Source of the DNA: UBA1660 sp964462035
GTDB lineage: Bacteria > Myxococcota_A > Polyangia > Polyangiales > Houyiibacteriaceae
Direction of reading: 5' to 3'
Assembly (NCBI GenBank): GCA_964462035.1
Contig: CAYXAP010000015.1
Coordinates: forward strand, 62,001-126,000
Length of the DNA stretch: 64,000 nt
Of this stretch, positions 7,765 through 15,358 are shown in pieces. Under the pieces are notes generated by a model, which made no database searches, had not been told where the DNA came from, and saw only the letters and a program-made list of their open reading frames with translations. Each line of letters begins with the position of its first letter. Position 1 is the first letter of the stretch. A program made the position numbers and the translations under genes.

Positions 7765-8262
7765 CTACTCGTCCTCGATGATGAGCTGTTCGGGGAGCTC
7801 TTCGGTGCCGTTCTCGCAGTCGCGCCGATAGATCTGGGGAGCGAGCCGTGTCCCGCTGGCGGTTACGCAGACGTTCGTGAGCGTCGCCTCCTGTACGTCT
7901 TCTTCTTCGCAGCGCTTCGCCAGGAACGCGCGGATCACGTCCTCGCGGTTCCGAGCCATCGTGTTGATCCACGCCTGGTGAATCACCGCCGGCATGTCCA
8001 CCTGCCGTTCCCCGCCGTCCGCGACCTCCGTCGCGCTCGGCCGGCAGCTGTGCAGCCGCACCGCCGAGAACATCCGCCACGCGAAGCGCTCGTCGTAGGG
8101 GTCGGCGCGCAGGTAGTAGGTCAGCGGCACGATGAGCTGAAAGGCCAGGAAGCCGAAGAGCACCCGACGGAAGAGCTGGCGGCGCCGGCCCATCGGTACC
8201 GGCAGCTCGGCGGGCTCGATGTCGGCCCCGGGGCCCGGTTCGTCGGCTTCTTCGTCGCTCAT
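7765..8262 (-). CDS. Single-pass membrane partner of the HTTM protein (gamma-carboxylase C-terminal-like)
   Basis: 165 residues: an acidic N-terminus, one membrane helix (LFRRVLFGFLAFQLIVPLTYY, ~residues 30-50) and an extracytoplasmic part with PLTYYLRADPYDERFAWRMFS. That D-E-R-F-x-W-R-M block resembles the conserved segment that follows the membrane helices in gamma-carboxylase/HTTM proteins, where it is normally part of one polypeptide. Two more cysteines (RDCENG, NVCVTAS) may pair. It is the first gene of the operon and its stop abuts the ATG of the HTTM gene. I infer that the two proteins form one complex; this is not proven. It diverges from the hydrolase at 8326 with a 63-nt gap. Confidence 0.65.
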   Translation of the reverse strand: MSDEEADEPGPGADIEPAELPVPMGRRRQLFRRVLFGFLAFQLIVPLTYYLRADPYDERFAWRMFSAVRLHSCRPSATEVADGGERQVDMPAVIHQAWINTMARNREDVIRAFLAKRCEEEDVQEATLTNVCVTASGTRLAPQIYRRDCENGTEELPEQLIIEDE

Positions 8263-8325
8263 GAAGGGGCCGAATCCTCACGCGGCGACCATGGCAGGTC
8301 AAGGACCGGCTACCCTCACCACCCG

Positions 8326-9516
8326 ATGCGCGTCGGCCTCAACCTCCCCTGGATCGACTGTGGCCACGACTTCGGCCACCGCCCGCCGCCATGGAACGGC
8401 GGCAGCGCCCCACCGAAGCGCGACTGGGCCGCGCTCGGCCGAGAGCTCGCCGAGTGGCGCCGCGAGCTCGGCGTGGAGGTCGTTCGCTTCTGGGTGCTGG
8501 CCGCCGGCGTGAACTACCCGGTCGGCGCCGACCCTCGCGACCACTTCTCCCTCGCGCCCCTGAGCCCCGAAGACGCGCTCCTCGGTCGTGGCGGCCGCTG
8601 GCTCCGTGGTGCGCTCATCCGCGCGACCTGGGAGGAGTCGCAGCGCTTCGTCCTCGCTTCGCCCGAGCTCCCGCCGCTCCCCGAGTCCTTCCTCGCCGAC
8701 TTCGAAGCGCTCTTCCGAGCCGCGGCCGACGCGAACGTGAAGCTCATGCCCTCGCTCTGCTCCTTCGAGCTCTTCCACCCGGTCGAGCCGCAAGGCAAAG
8801 AGGTGTTCAGCCGCGGCCGCGGCGCGCTCGTCTTCGGCAACGAGGGCGACGACCACGCACAGATCGAGCGATTCCTCGACGCGACCCTCGAGCCGCTCCT
8901 CGACGTCGCCGCCCGCTACCCCGACGCCCTCGAGGCCTTCGAGGTGATCAACGAGCCCGACTGGTCGGTCGAGGGCGGCCCGATGCACGGCCGATTCCAC
9001 GGTCGCTCGATCCGCATCATGCCCAAGACCGTCCCCGCACCGATCATGGCCCGCTTCCTCGAGCGAGGCGTCGCCCGCATCGTCGCCCGTGGGCTGCGCT
9101 CCACCATCGGCTTCAAGCTCGCCGACCCGAAGTGGCTCCCACCGCAGGTCACCCGCCGCTTCGCCCAGCTCGGCGATCGCGGCGACTACGTCCACCAGGT
9201 GCACCACTACCCTTCGCTCTACGAGCCCTGGCGCCTCCGCCGCCACGACCGCCTGCCCATCCGTCCATGCATCGTCGGCGAGATGCCCACGCGCCAGGCC
9301 AAGGCCTGCGGCGTCAGCCACGGGTGGTGGCGCGAGCGCCTCCGCGACCTCTCCCGCGCCGCCGACCCGGACGCGTTCCTTCAGCGCCGCCTCGAGATCT
9401 GCGCCGAGCTCGGCTACCCGATGGCGCTCGTCTGGGCCGCCAAGAGCGGCGACGAGATGACCGCCTGGAGCCCGCGCGAGCGGGCCCAGGTCGGTCGCTT
9501 CCACCGCGGTCAGTAG
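8326..9516 (+). CDS. Clan GH-A glycoside hydrolase-like TIM-barrel protein
   Basis: 396 residues, no signal peptide (MRVGLNLPWIDCGHDFGH). The barrel opens with GLNLPWIDCG, and ELGVEVVRFWVL is the second strand. VINEPDW (~residue 208) supplies the asparagine-glutamate pair of the acid/base in clan GH-A (GH5/GH39-like), and IVGEMPTRQ (~residue 318) supplies a plausible nucleophile glutamate. YVHQVHHYPSLYEP (~289) fits the H-x-Y strand before it. The end, LVWAAKSGDEMTAWS, matches the last strand of these barrels. Substrate not predictable. The stop overlaps the tail of the convergent lipoprotein gene by 7 nt. ATG 8326 is chosen because the barrel begins at once. Confidence 0.65.
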   Translation: MRVGLNLPWIDCGHDFGHRPPPWNGGSAPPKRDWAALGRELAEWRRELGVEVVRFWVLAAGVNYPVGADPRDHFSLAPLSPEDALLGRGGRWLRGALIRATWEESQRFVLASPELPPLPESFLADFEALFRAAADANVKLMPSLCSFELFHPVEPQGKEVFSRGRGALVFGNEGDDHAQIERFLDATLEPLLDVAARYPDALEAFEVINEPDWSVEGGPMHGRFHGRSIRIMPKTVPAPIMARFLERGVARIVARGLRSTIGFKLADPKWLPPQVTRRFAQLGDRGDYVHQVHHYPSLYEPWRLRRHDRLPIRPCIVGEMPTRQAKACGVSHGWWRERLRDLSRAADPDAFLQRRLEICAELGYPMALVWAAKSGDEMTAWSPRERAQVGRFHRGQ

Positions 9517-11525
9517 TGGACGTCGTAGACGAAGCTGGTCCGCGGGAAGCGCTGGTAGCGCTGGCGGATCTCTTCGTGCGGCACCGGTGAGTCGTCGGGC
9601 ACGTACTTGTTCGCCAGCGCCTCGGCCGCGCGCTTGTCGCCGGTCGCCTTGATGCGGACGACCTCCTTCATGAGCTCGGTGACCACCTCGTCCATGTTCT
9701 CGAGGTTCACGCTGAAGGCGCCCTGGCTCTCACCGTCCGCGGCGGTCGCTTCGGCGTCCCAGCTCAGGATGCCCTTCTCCATCAGGAAGCCGACCTGCAC
9801 CGCGGCCAGCTGGCTGTAGGGCTTCCGCTGACCGCTCGGGGTGGTCATGCCGCGGCTGATGTGACCGAAGGCCCAGACGATCGAGTCCATGTAGGTCTCG
9901 CGCGCGGCGTCGGCGCTGATGACTTCCTTCTCCACCAGCATCGGCACGAAGAAGAGCGCACCGGTCTGCGCCTTGAGCTCCTCGAGCATCGAGGCGAGAC
10001 CGCCACCGAAGAGCTCGCCTGGCGTCTTGCGACGCACGCGGGTGGCGCTCGTCGGCCCGAGGTTGTGGGTCGCCTCGTGGAGGATCGTCGACATCAGCCC
10101 GGCGTCGGTGCCGTCGCCGAGCATCGCCATCGCCTCTTCGGTCAGCAGCGACGACGCGATCTCTCGGCGACGCGCCTGGCTGTCCGGGTCGGCGTAGAGG
10201 TTGCTCATCGCGACGGTGCGGCCGCGGCCTTCCTCGGCCACCGGGCCCCAGTTGGGCAGGCTCTGGCCGATCGTCGCGCCGAAGGGGTCGCGGTCGTCGC
10301 CGGCGTTGATCACGATCTGGATGAAGTCCGGCATGTGGAACGAGACCTCCCGAGCGCGGTAGCGGCGCACGAGCCGCGCGAGCGAGCCCTCCATGTCGTT
10401 CTGCAGCGGCGTGAGCTTCTCCTGCCACTGCAGCGAGGCCGGATCGATCAGCGCCAGCGTCAGATGGAAGCCGGCCTTCTGGCTGCACGGATCCCAGTAG
10501 ACCTCGTCCGGACCGACGCGCACGTACCACTTCGAGTTCTGCGCGTTCATCGCGGCCCACGCCTCGTTGGCCGGGTCCCAGTCGTTGTCGGTGAACGCCT
10601 GCGCGGCGGCGCGGAGGTAGGCGACCAACTTCTCCTCGCTCTCGTCCTCGGCGATCGCGTCGGCGGCGGCACGCAGCTCGGTCACCAGCGGCGCGATCTG
10701 CTCGGCGTACGCCTCGTGGTAGGGCACCGCCCGGAGGCTGCCCTCTTCCTCACCCTCGCGGACCACGGTGAAGTGGCCGAGGAGCGCGGCCGAGTCGTCG
10801 CGCGCTTCGAGCGCCGCGCAGAAGTCGTCCTCGGTCTGGAGCTCCGCCGGGTACACGTCGACGGGCTGCTTCGGAGCGCCCTCGATGGCCGAGCACTCGG
10901 GGATCGACTCCGTCGCGGAGCCGAGGCAGCGCGGGCCCCAGTTGCGGCGGAAAATCGCGCGCGAAGCCGGGTCGTCGGCGACGTCGCCCGCCATGGCGGT
11001 CATCCCGACCTGGCGTGCGTAGAGCGCGTCGATGTGACCCGCGACCGCAGCCATGTGCCGCGCGAACGCGCGGTGCGGCGCCGGCATGTCGCCGAGGTCC
11101 GTCTCGATCAGGGTCGGAGCCGTGGACTCGAGCTCCTGGCGAATGGCGGCCAGCCGCGCGTCTTCCGGCGTCGGCTCCTGGCTCGACGCGACGATCAGAT
11201 CGTAGACCTGGTCGAAGGTGGTCGTGAAGGCGTCACCCTCGGTCCACTGGACCTCGTCGGCCACGTAGAAGTCGAGCGCCCGCACCTCACTCGGGTCGAT
11301 CGCGCCGTCTTCGTCGGCGTCGGTCGTCCAGAAGAGCGGGAGGTTCAGCCGCATCGCGACCTGGTTGAAGCGCAGCCGCTCCAGGTCGTCGTAGGTCCGT
11401 GCCTCCACGGTCTCGGTCGGCGCCACCGGTTCCGGCTCGGGCTCCGGCTCGTGGGTCTGAACGTTGGTGCTGGTCGTCCCACACCCGGCGAGGGCGAGGA
11501 CACATGCGATCCGTCGAAGGTTCAT
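9510..11525 (-). CDS. Lipoprotein with M49 (dipeptidyl-peptidase III)-like zinc site and EF-hand loop
   Basis: 671 residues from ATG 11525, which gives a lipobox (MNLRRIACVLALAGC). After an EPEPEP spacer comes a canonical 12-residue EF-hand loop DADEDGAIDPSE (~residues 60-71). The C-terminal half has ILHEATHNLGP (HExxH, ~residue 478) and 30-40 residues later LEELKAQTGALFFV, the arrangement seen in M49 peptidases, where E-E-x-R/K-A-E provides the third zinc ligand. M49 proper has HExxxH, so this is a related, shorter-spaced variant. Likely an outer-membrane-associated metallopeptidase or an inactive relative. It follows the last tandem lipoprotein gene by 48 nt on the same strand and may share its transcript. 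Confidence 0.72.
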   Translation of the reverse strand: MNLRRIACVLALAGCGTTSTNVQTHEPEPEPEPVAPTETVEARTYDDLERLRFNQVAMRLNLPLFWTTDADEDGAIDPSEVRALDFYVADEVQWTEGDAFTTTFDQVYDLIVASSQEPTPEDARLAAIRQELESTAPTLIETDLGDMPAPHRAFARHMAAVAGHIDALYARQVGMTAMAGDVADDPASRAIFRRNWGPRCLGSATESIPECSAIEGAPKQPVDVYPAELQTEDDFCAALEARDDSAALLGHFTVVREGEEEGSLRAVPYHEAYAEQIAPLVTELRAAADAIAEDESEEKLVAYLRAAAQAFTDNDWDPANEAWAAMNAQNSKWYVRVGPDEVYWDPCSQKAGFHLTLALIDPASLQWQEKLTPLQNDMEGSLARLVRRYRAREVSFHMPDFIQIVINAGDDRDPFGATIGQSLPNWGPVAEEGRGRTVAMSNLYADPDSQARRREIASSLLTEEAMAMLGDGTDAGLMSTILHEATHNLGPTSATRVRRKTPGELFGGGLASMLEELKAQTGALFFVPMLVEKEVISADAARETYMDSIVWAFGHISRGMTTPSGQRKPYSQLAAVQVGFLMEKGILSWDAEATAADGESQGAFSVNLENMDEVVTELMKEVVRIKATGDKRAAEALANKYVPDDSPVPHEEIRQRYQRFPRTSFVYDVHY

Positions 11526-11573
11526 CGCCCCACCATATGGGGGCCGGCCCGCCAAATGGCCGTGAGAGGTCTC

Positions 11574-13406
11574 TCAACGAGAGGGCAGGATCGCGTCGTC
11601 GGTCGCCGGGCGCCAGGTCCGCAGCGGGGTCGGCTCCACCCCGTCGATGCCGAGATAGAAGAGCTCCACGCCCCCACCCCAGACGCGGGCATCCGGGGCT
11701 CGAGCGCCCAGCGGCGCATACGAGCCCGAGCCGCTCGCGAGCGCCCGGTCGTCGACGAGACGCCAGTAGCGCAGGTCGTCGCTGACGATCTGCGCGATGC
11801 GCCAGCGCGTGCCCCGCCGGACCGGCAGATAGAGCAGGTACGTGCCGTTCTGGACGGTCAGCGAGGGCGAGCCGAGCTCCTCGGCGTCCTCGAGCTCCGG
11901 CAGCGCGAGCGCGCCACGGGGCTCCCAGCTCTCGCCCGCGTCGCCGCTACTGAACGCGTGGAGCTGTCGGTCTCCGCCGAACTCGGCCCAGGCGATCATG
12001 ACCAGCGCCGGGGTTCCGTTCCGGACGGCCAAGGTGGGCGCAGCGATCCGAGTGGCGCCGATGGCCGCCGGGTCGAGCACCAGCGACGCGTCGCCGAAGC
12101 CGTCCGAGAGGTTGCCCGCCGCTCGAACGATGCCCGCGTCCGATCCCTCTCGCGTCATGAAGAGCGCGAGCCCTTCGCCACCGAGCGGCTCGAGGGGCAG
12201 CAGCTCCGGATCGGAGAAGCGCTCGAGCTCGCTGCCGCCGACGCCAGCGATCGTGGTCCAGTCACCTTCGGCGCTCGAGCCCGTCGCGAGCTCGATGGTG
12301 CCGTCGCCGGCCCACGCGAGCACGTCGACTCCGTCGATGCTCGCGATGCTCGGTCGTCCCGCGATCGGCAGCGGATCGCTTCCGTCGCTCACCACCGTCG
12401 CTGGCGCCCAGGCCCGAGGCATGTCGCAGAGCGCGCGCTGGAGCGAGAGCGCCAAGAGCCGCGCCCCACCGCTGGCGGTGGCGCTCGGGTTGGCGTTGTG
12501 GCCCCAGACCACCGGGTGTGCGCCGCTCGCCGGAACGAAGCGCGGACCCACGGGCTCAGAGCCGGTCGGCGACTCGACGCCCACGGTCCCATCGGGCGCA
12601 GCGTGGATCGACCACGCGCCCTCCGCCGCGGCGAAGCGTGCGAGCACCCGATCTCCGGCGCGCAGCGAGACCTCGCCGCGGCTGGGCGAGAGTGTCAGCG
12701 CGAGCAGTGGCTCGACGTGGGACTGGGTGTCGAGCGCGTCCTGATCGGTGAAGCCGAAGGAGACGCTCTCCATGCAGCCACCGTCGCAGTCGGCGGGCAG
12801 CGCCAGCGTCCCGCTCAGGGTCGCGCGCTCCGCATCGAGATCGACGCTCGCGTCGAAGAGCAGCCCGCTGTCGTAGACGCCGTCGCCGCCGCCGCTGAGC
12901 CCGTCGGCCACGTACGGGCCGGGCGCGCCGAAGCCGGCCGCCGGCAGGCAGCTCGCGGGGTCGCTCGCGCAGGTCGCCAGACTCGCGGGATCGGCGAAGA
13001 AGCTGACCGTCGACGGACTGGCGCAGCAGTCGCCCCGACCGGCGCAGCAGGACCGCACCGTCGAGGCGCAGTCGCTGTCCGCGCAGTCGGCGTCCCCATC
13101 ACCGTCGGAGTCGAGGCCGTCGAAGCAGCTCGCGATGGCGTCATCGAACACGCCGGGATCCGGGCTCGCGAGCTCTCCGCGGTCGTCGGCGGTCCGTGAG
13201 GGGTCCGCGTAGAGGCCGACGTCGTCGTCTCCGCTCGGTCCCAAGTCGACGTCGCCTGCGCCGCCGTCGGAGAGGCCGGTGCCGAGGTCGACGCCGGGTG
13301 GACCGAAGGCGTCGGCCGAGTAGTCCGGCGTGTCCTCGCTCGTATCGCCCGCCACGCAGGCTCGCGCGAGGAGCAACACCATCCCGACCACCACGCCGGC
13401 GTTCAT
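11574..13406 (-). CDS. Tandem surface protein 1: Asp-rich Ca-binding motif, lectin-like and propeller-like regions
   Basis: 610 residues. An N-terminal hydrophobic stretch (MNAGVVVGMVLLLARACVAG) serves as an export signal but the lipobox is poor. A low-complexity acidic linker leads to CFDGLDSDGDGDADCADSDC, a thrombospondin-3/MopE-like calcium-binding pattern, and a CCAGRGDCC knot (~115). A beta-sandwich-like region (~150-330) holds GVYDSGLLFDASVDL and NPSATASGGARL, both shared with the next two genes. The rest looks like a five-bladed GH43-type propeller with RRGTRWRIAQIVSDDLRYWR (~555), but I see no catalytic acid triad I would trust. ATG overlaps the stop of the preceding gene (ATGA, 13403-13406). 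Best read as an adhesion or glycan-binding protein. Confidence 0.75.
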   Translation of the reverse strand: MNAGVVVGMVLLLARACVAGDTSEDTPDYSADAFGPPGVDLGTGLSDGGAGDVDLGPSGDDDVGLYADPSRTADDRGELASPDPGVFDDAIASCFDGLDSDGDGDADCADSDCASTVRSCCAGRGDCCASPSTVSFFADPASLATCASDPASCLPAAGFGAPGPYVADGLSGGGDGVYDSGLLFDASVDLDAERATLSGTLALPADCDGGCMESVSFGFTDQDALDTQSHVEPLLALTLSPSRGEVSLRAGDRVLARFAAAEGAWSIHAAPDGTVGVESPTGSEPVGPRFVPASGAHPVVWGHNANPSATASGGARLLALSLQRALCDMPRAWAPATVVSDGSDPLPIAGRPSIASIDGVDVLAWAGDGTIELATGSSAEGDWTTIAGVGGSELERFSDPELLPLEPLGGEGLALFMTREGSDAGIVRAAGNLSDGFGDASLVLDPAAIGATRIAAPTLAVRNGTPALVMIAWAEFGGDRQLHAFSSGDAGESWEPRGALALPELEDAEELGSPSLTVQNGTYLLYLPVRRGTRWRIAQIVSDDLRYWRLVDDRALASGSGSYAPLGARAPDARVWGGGVELFYLGIDGVEPTPLRTWRPATDDAILPSR

Positions 13407-15181
13407 CGGGTGGCTCCCAGCCAGCGACGAACGCCGCCGAGCACCTGCTCCGCCGGCCCGTGGCCGACGTAGTAGAGCTGGAGCGCGTCGCCGTCCGTGA
13501 CCACCGCCGGCGCGCTCGCGCCGAGGCCATCGAAGTCTTCGAGGTCACCGCTACCGGCGAGCACGATCCCCATCGGCCGCCACGCGACGAGCTCGTCGGA
13601 CGCGAAGAGCTCCACGACCCAGCGGGTGCCCATCCGTCGAGCGACGTGCAGCAGCCAGACCCCTTCGCGGGTCCGGTGCAGGTCGGGCTGACGAACGCCC
13701 TCGGTGAGCCCGGCGAGGTCCGAGTCGAGCGGGGTCCACGAGCCATCGGCCGCGGGGACGTCGGGACCGCGACCGAAGAGCGCGACGCCCCGGTCGTCAC
13801 CGACCACGAGCAGCTCGTGGCCACGCTCGACGACCCACCGCGTGCTGGCGATCGGTTGGCCGGGCTGGAAGAAGGGCTCTGCCTCCGGCTCGAAGGTGTC
13901 GCCGTTCAGACGCGCGCGACCAAAGGCGACGAGCTCTCCGTAGTCGGCGAGGAAGGTGAGCCAGAGATCAGTGCCGTCGTGGGTCAGGCCCCATCCGCGC
14001 GGGCTGCGACCCCAGGGGATGGTCCCGACCTCGAGGGGCTGCGGAGCGAAGTCACCGCTCTCGTCCACGGTGCCGATCACGAGCCCGTCCATGTCGTCGA
14101 GGGCGAGCCAGTGGGTCCCGGTCGCGTCCGTCGCGGCTCCGATGCCGACCAGTCGTCCGCCATCGGCGCCCGCCGGTTCGCGATCTCGCCAGCCATCGGC
14201 GGTCCCACAGTGGGCGCGCTCGATCGAGAGGTCGTCGAGGAAGACCCCCTCCGGCGCGGAAGCCGAAGGGTTGCTCGAGTAGCCCCAGGCCACGGCGTGG
14301 ACCACGCGGCCGACAGTGTGCGCGAACGTGTGGGTGGTTCCGGCGTGGGTCACCTCTCCGACTCCATCGGGTCGCAGCACGAGGGTGAAGGGCGCGCCTT
14401 CGGTGACCACGAAGCTCCGCATCGTGCGTGGTCCGACGCGTAGCCGGACCTCGCCCCCCGCGTTGCGTTGGAGCGCGACGAGCGGCTCGACGTGGTCCTG
14501 GTCGTCGAGGCTCGCCTGCGCGGTGACACCGAACGCGGCGCCGTCGAGGCAGCCGGTGCAGGAGGTCGTATCGCGGAAGGTCGCCTCGAGCCGCACGCGC
14601 TCGCCGCGGAGGTCGAGCGGCTCGGTCACGAGCACGCCCGAGTCGTAGAGCGAGTCGCCGCCCATGGCGAGCGCGCCGCCCGAGACGAAGGGCTCGGGTG
14701 AACCGAAGACCGTCGCGTCGAGGCAGCCCGCCGGGTCCGAGCAGGTGTCGAAGCTCTGGTCGGCGATCACCTCCGGGGCGGTGCAGCACTCCACGCGCCC
14801 GCTGCCGATGCAGCAGCTCGCGACCGGGAAGCACGCCGGGTCCGCGCAGTCGATGGACTCGTCGAGGTCGTTGTCCTCGCCGTCGTAGCAAGTGCGGATG
14901 TCGTTCAGGAAGTCGTCCGTGTTGCTCTCGCCGCCGGTGGTGACGGAGTCCGCGTCGTTCGCCGGGATACCCGTGTAGCCGGGCGAAGGCGGCGACATGC
15001 CCATGTCGCTCGTGCCTGGTCCCTGGTCCGCGCTCGGCGCGCCGGCGTCGGTGGCGGCGCCCCCGTCGAGTCGCTCGGTGGGGTCGTCGCTTCCGCGGAT
15101 GCTCTCGTCGTCGCCGCCGCCGAGGTCGGCGCAGCCCACCAGCGAGAGCGCGAGCAGCAGCGATGTGGTCCGGAGAGTCAT
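13403..15181 (-). CDS. Tandem surface lipoprotein 2 (paralogue of the genes at 11574 and 15359)
   Basis: 592 residues with a good lipobox (MTLRTTSLLLALSLVGC). Order of parts equals its neighbours: acidic linker; CYDGEDNDLDESIDCADPAC (Ca-binding-like, ~120-140); CCIGSGRVECC; beta-sandwich-like region with DSLYDSGVLVTEPLDLRGER (~195) and SNPSASAPEGV (~310); propeller-like region with RMGTRWVVELFASDELVAWR (~535). The shared blocks are close enough to call tandem duplication, but the sequences have drifted too far for recent amplification. It has its own 177-nt leader, which carries a sigma-54-like promoter. Coupled by ATGA to the following gene. Confidence 0.77.
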   Translation of the reverse strand: MTLRTTSLLLALSLVGCADLGGGDDESIRGSDDPTERLDGGAATDAGAPSADQGPGTSDMGMSPPSPGYTGIPANDADSVTTGGESNTDDFLNDIRTCYDGEDNDLDESIDCADPACFPVASCCIGSGRVECCTAPEVIADQSFDTCSDPAGCLDATVFGSPEPFVSGGALAMGGDSLYDSGVLVTEPLDLRGERVRLEATFRDTTSCTGCLDGAAFGVTAQASLDDQDHVEPLVALQRNAGGEVRLRVGPRTMRSFVVTEGAPFTLVLRPDGVGEVTHAGTTHTFAHTVGRVVHAVAWGYSSNPSASAPEGVFLDDLSIERAHCGTADGWRDREPAGADGGRLVGIGAATDATGTHWLALDDMDGLVIGTVDESGDFAPQPLEVGTIPWGRSPRGWGLTHDGTDLWLTFLADYGELVAFGRARLNGDTFEPEAEPFFQPGQPIASTRWVVERGHELLVVGDDRGVALFGRGPDVPAADGSWTPLDSDLAGLTEGVRQPDLHRTREGVWLLHVARRMGTRWVVELFASDELVAWRPMGIVLAGSGDLEDFDGLGASAPAVVTDGDALQLYYVGHGPAEQVLGGVRRWLGATR

Positions 15182-15281
15182 GAACGGGTGGGCTGGACGG
15201 AGTCTGCCCCACCCAGGGAGAGATCATGACGCGTGCCAACCGTGCCAAGCGAGATTTGTTGGAATTGCTGGGCTTTTCGAG

Positions 15282-15297
15282 CGCGATGTTTGTGCCA
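15282..15297 (-). promoter_or_regulatory. Sigma-54-like promoter upstream of tandem lipoprotein 2
   Basis: On the minus strand the sequence reads TGGCACAAACATCGCG: a perfect -24 core TGGCAC, and at the right spacing a -12 element TCGC that keeps the invariant GC (consensus TTGC). It lies about 100 nt upstream of the ATG at 15181. Between it and the gene are two copies of TTGGCACG (complement of 15232-15239 and 15241-15248) that do not have a proper -12 partner and may be binding sites. Weak evidence alone; a similar site precedes the kinase gene of the same operon. Confidence 0.3.
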
Positions 15298-15358
15298 CGG
15301 CGTGCCGACCGGGCGGATCTGCCCGATCGCGATCCGATCCCTGCCTTCGATGTCCGAC

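Noticed and set aside
9861..13199. Long open plus-strand frame (about 1110 codons)
   Set aside because: Antisense to the M49-like and tandem lipoprotein genes; Arg/Ala/Gly-rich with no motif.
15232..15248. TTGGCACG pair as sigma-54 promoters
   Set aside because: Neither copy has a GC at the -12 distance, so only the site at 15282-15297 was kept as a candidate promoter.
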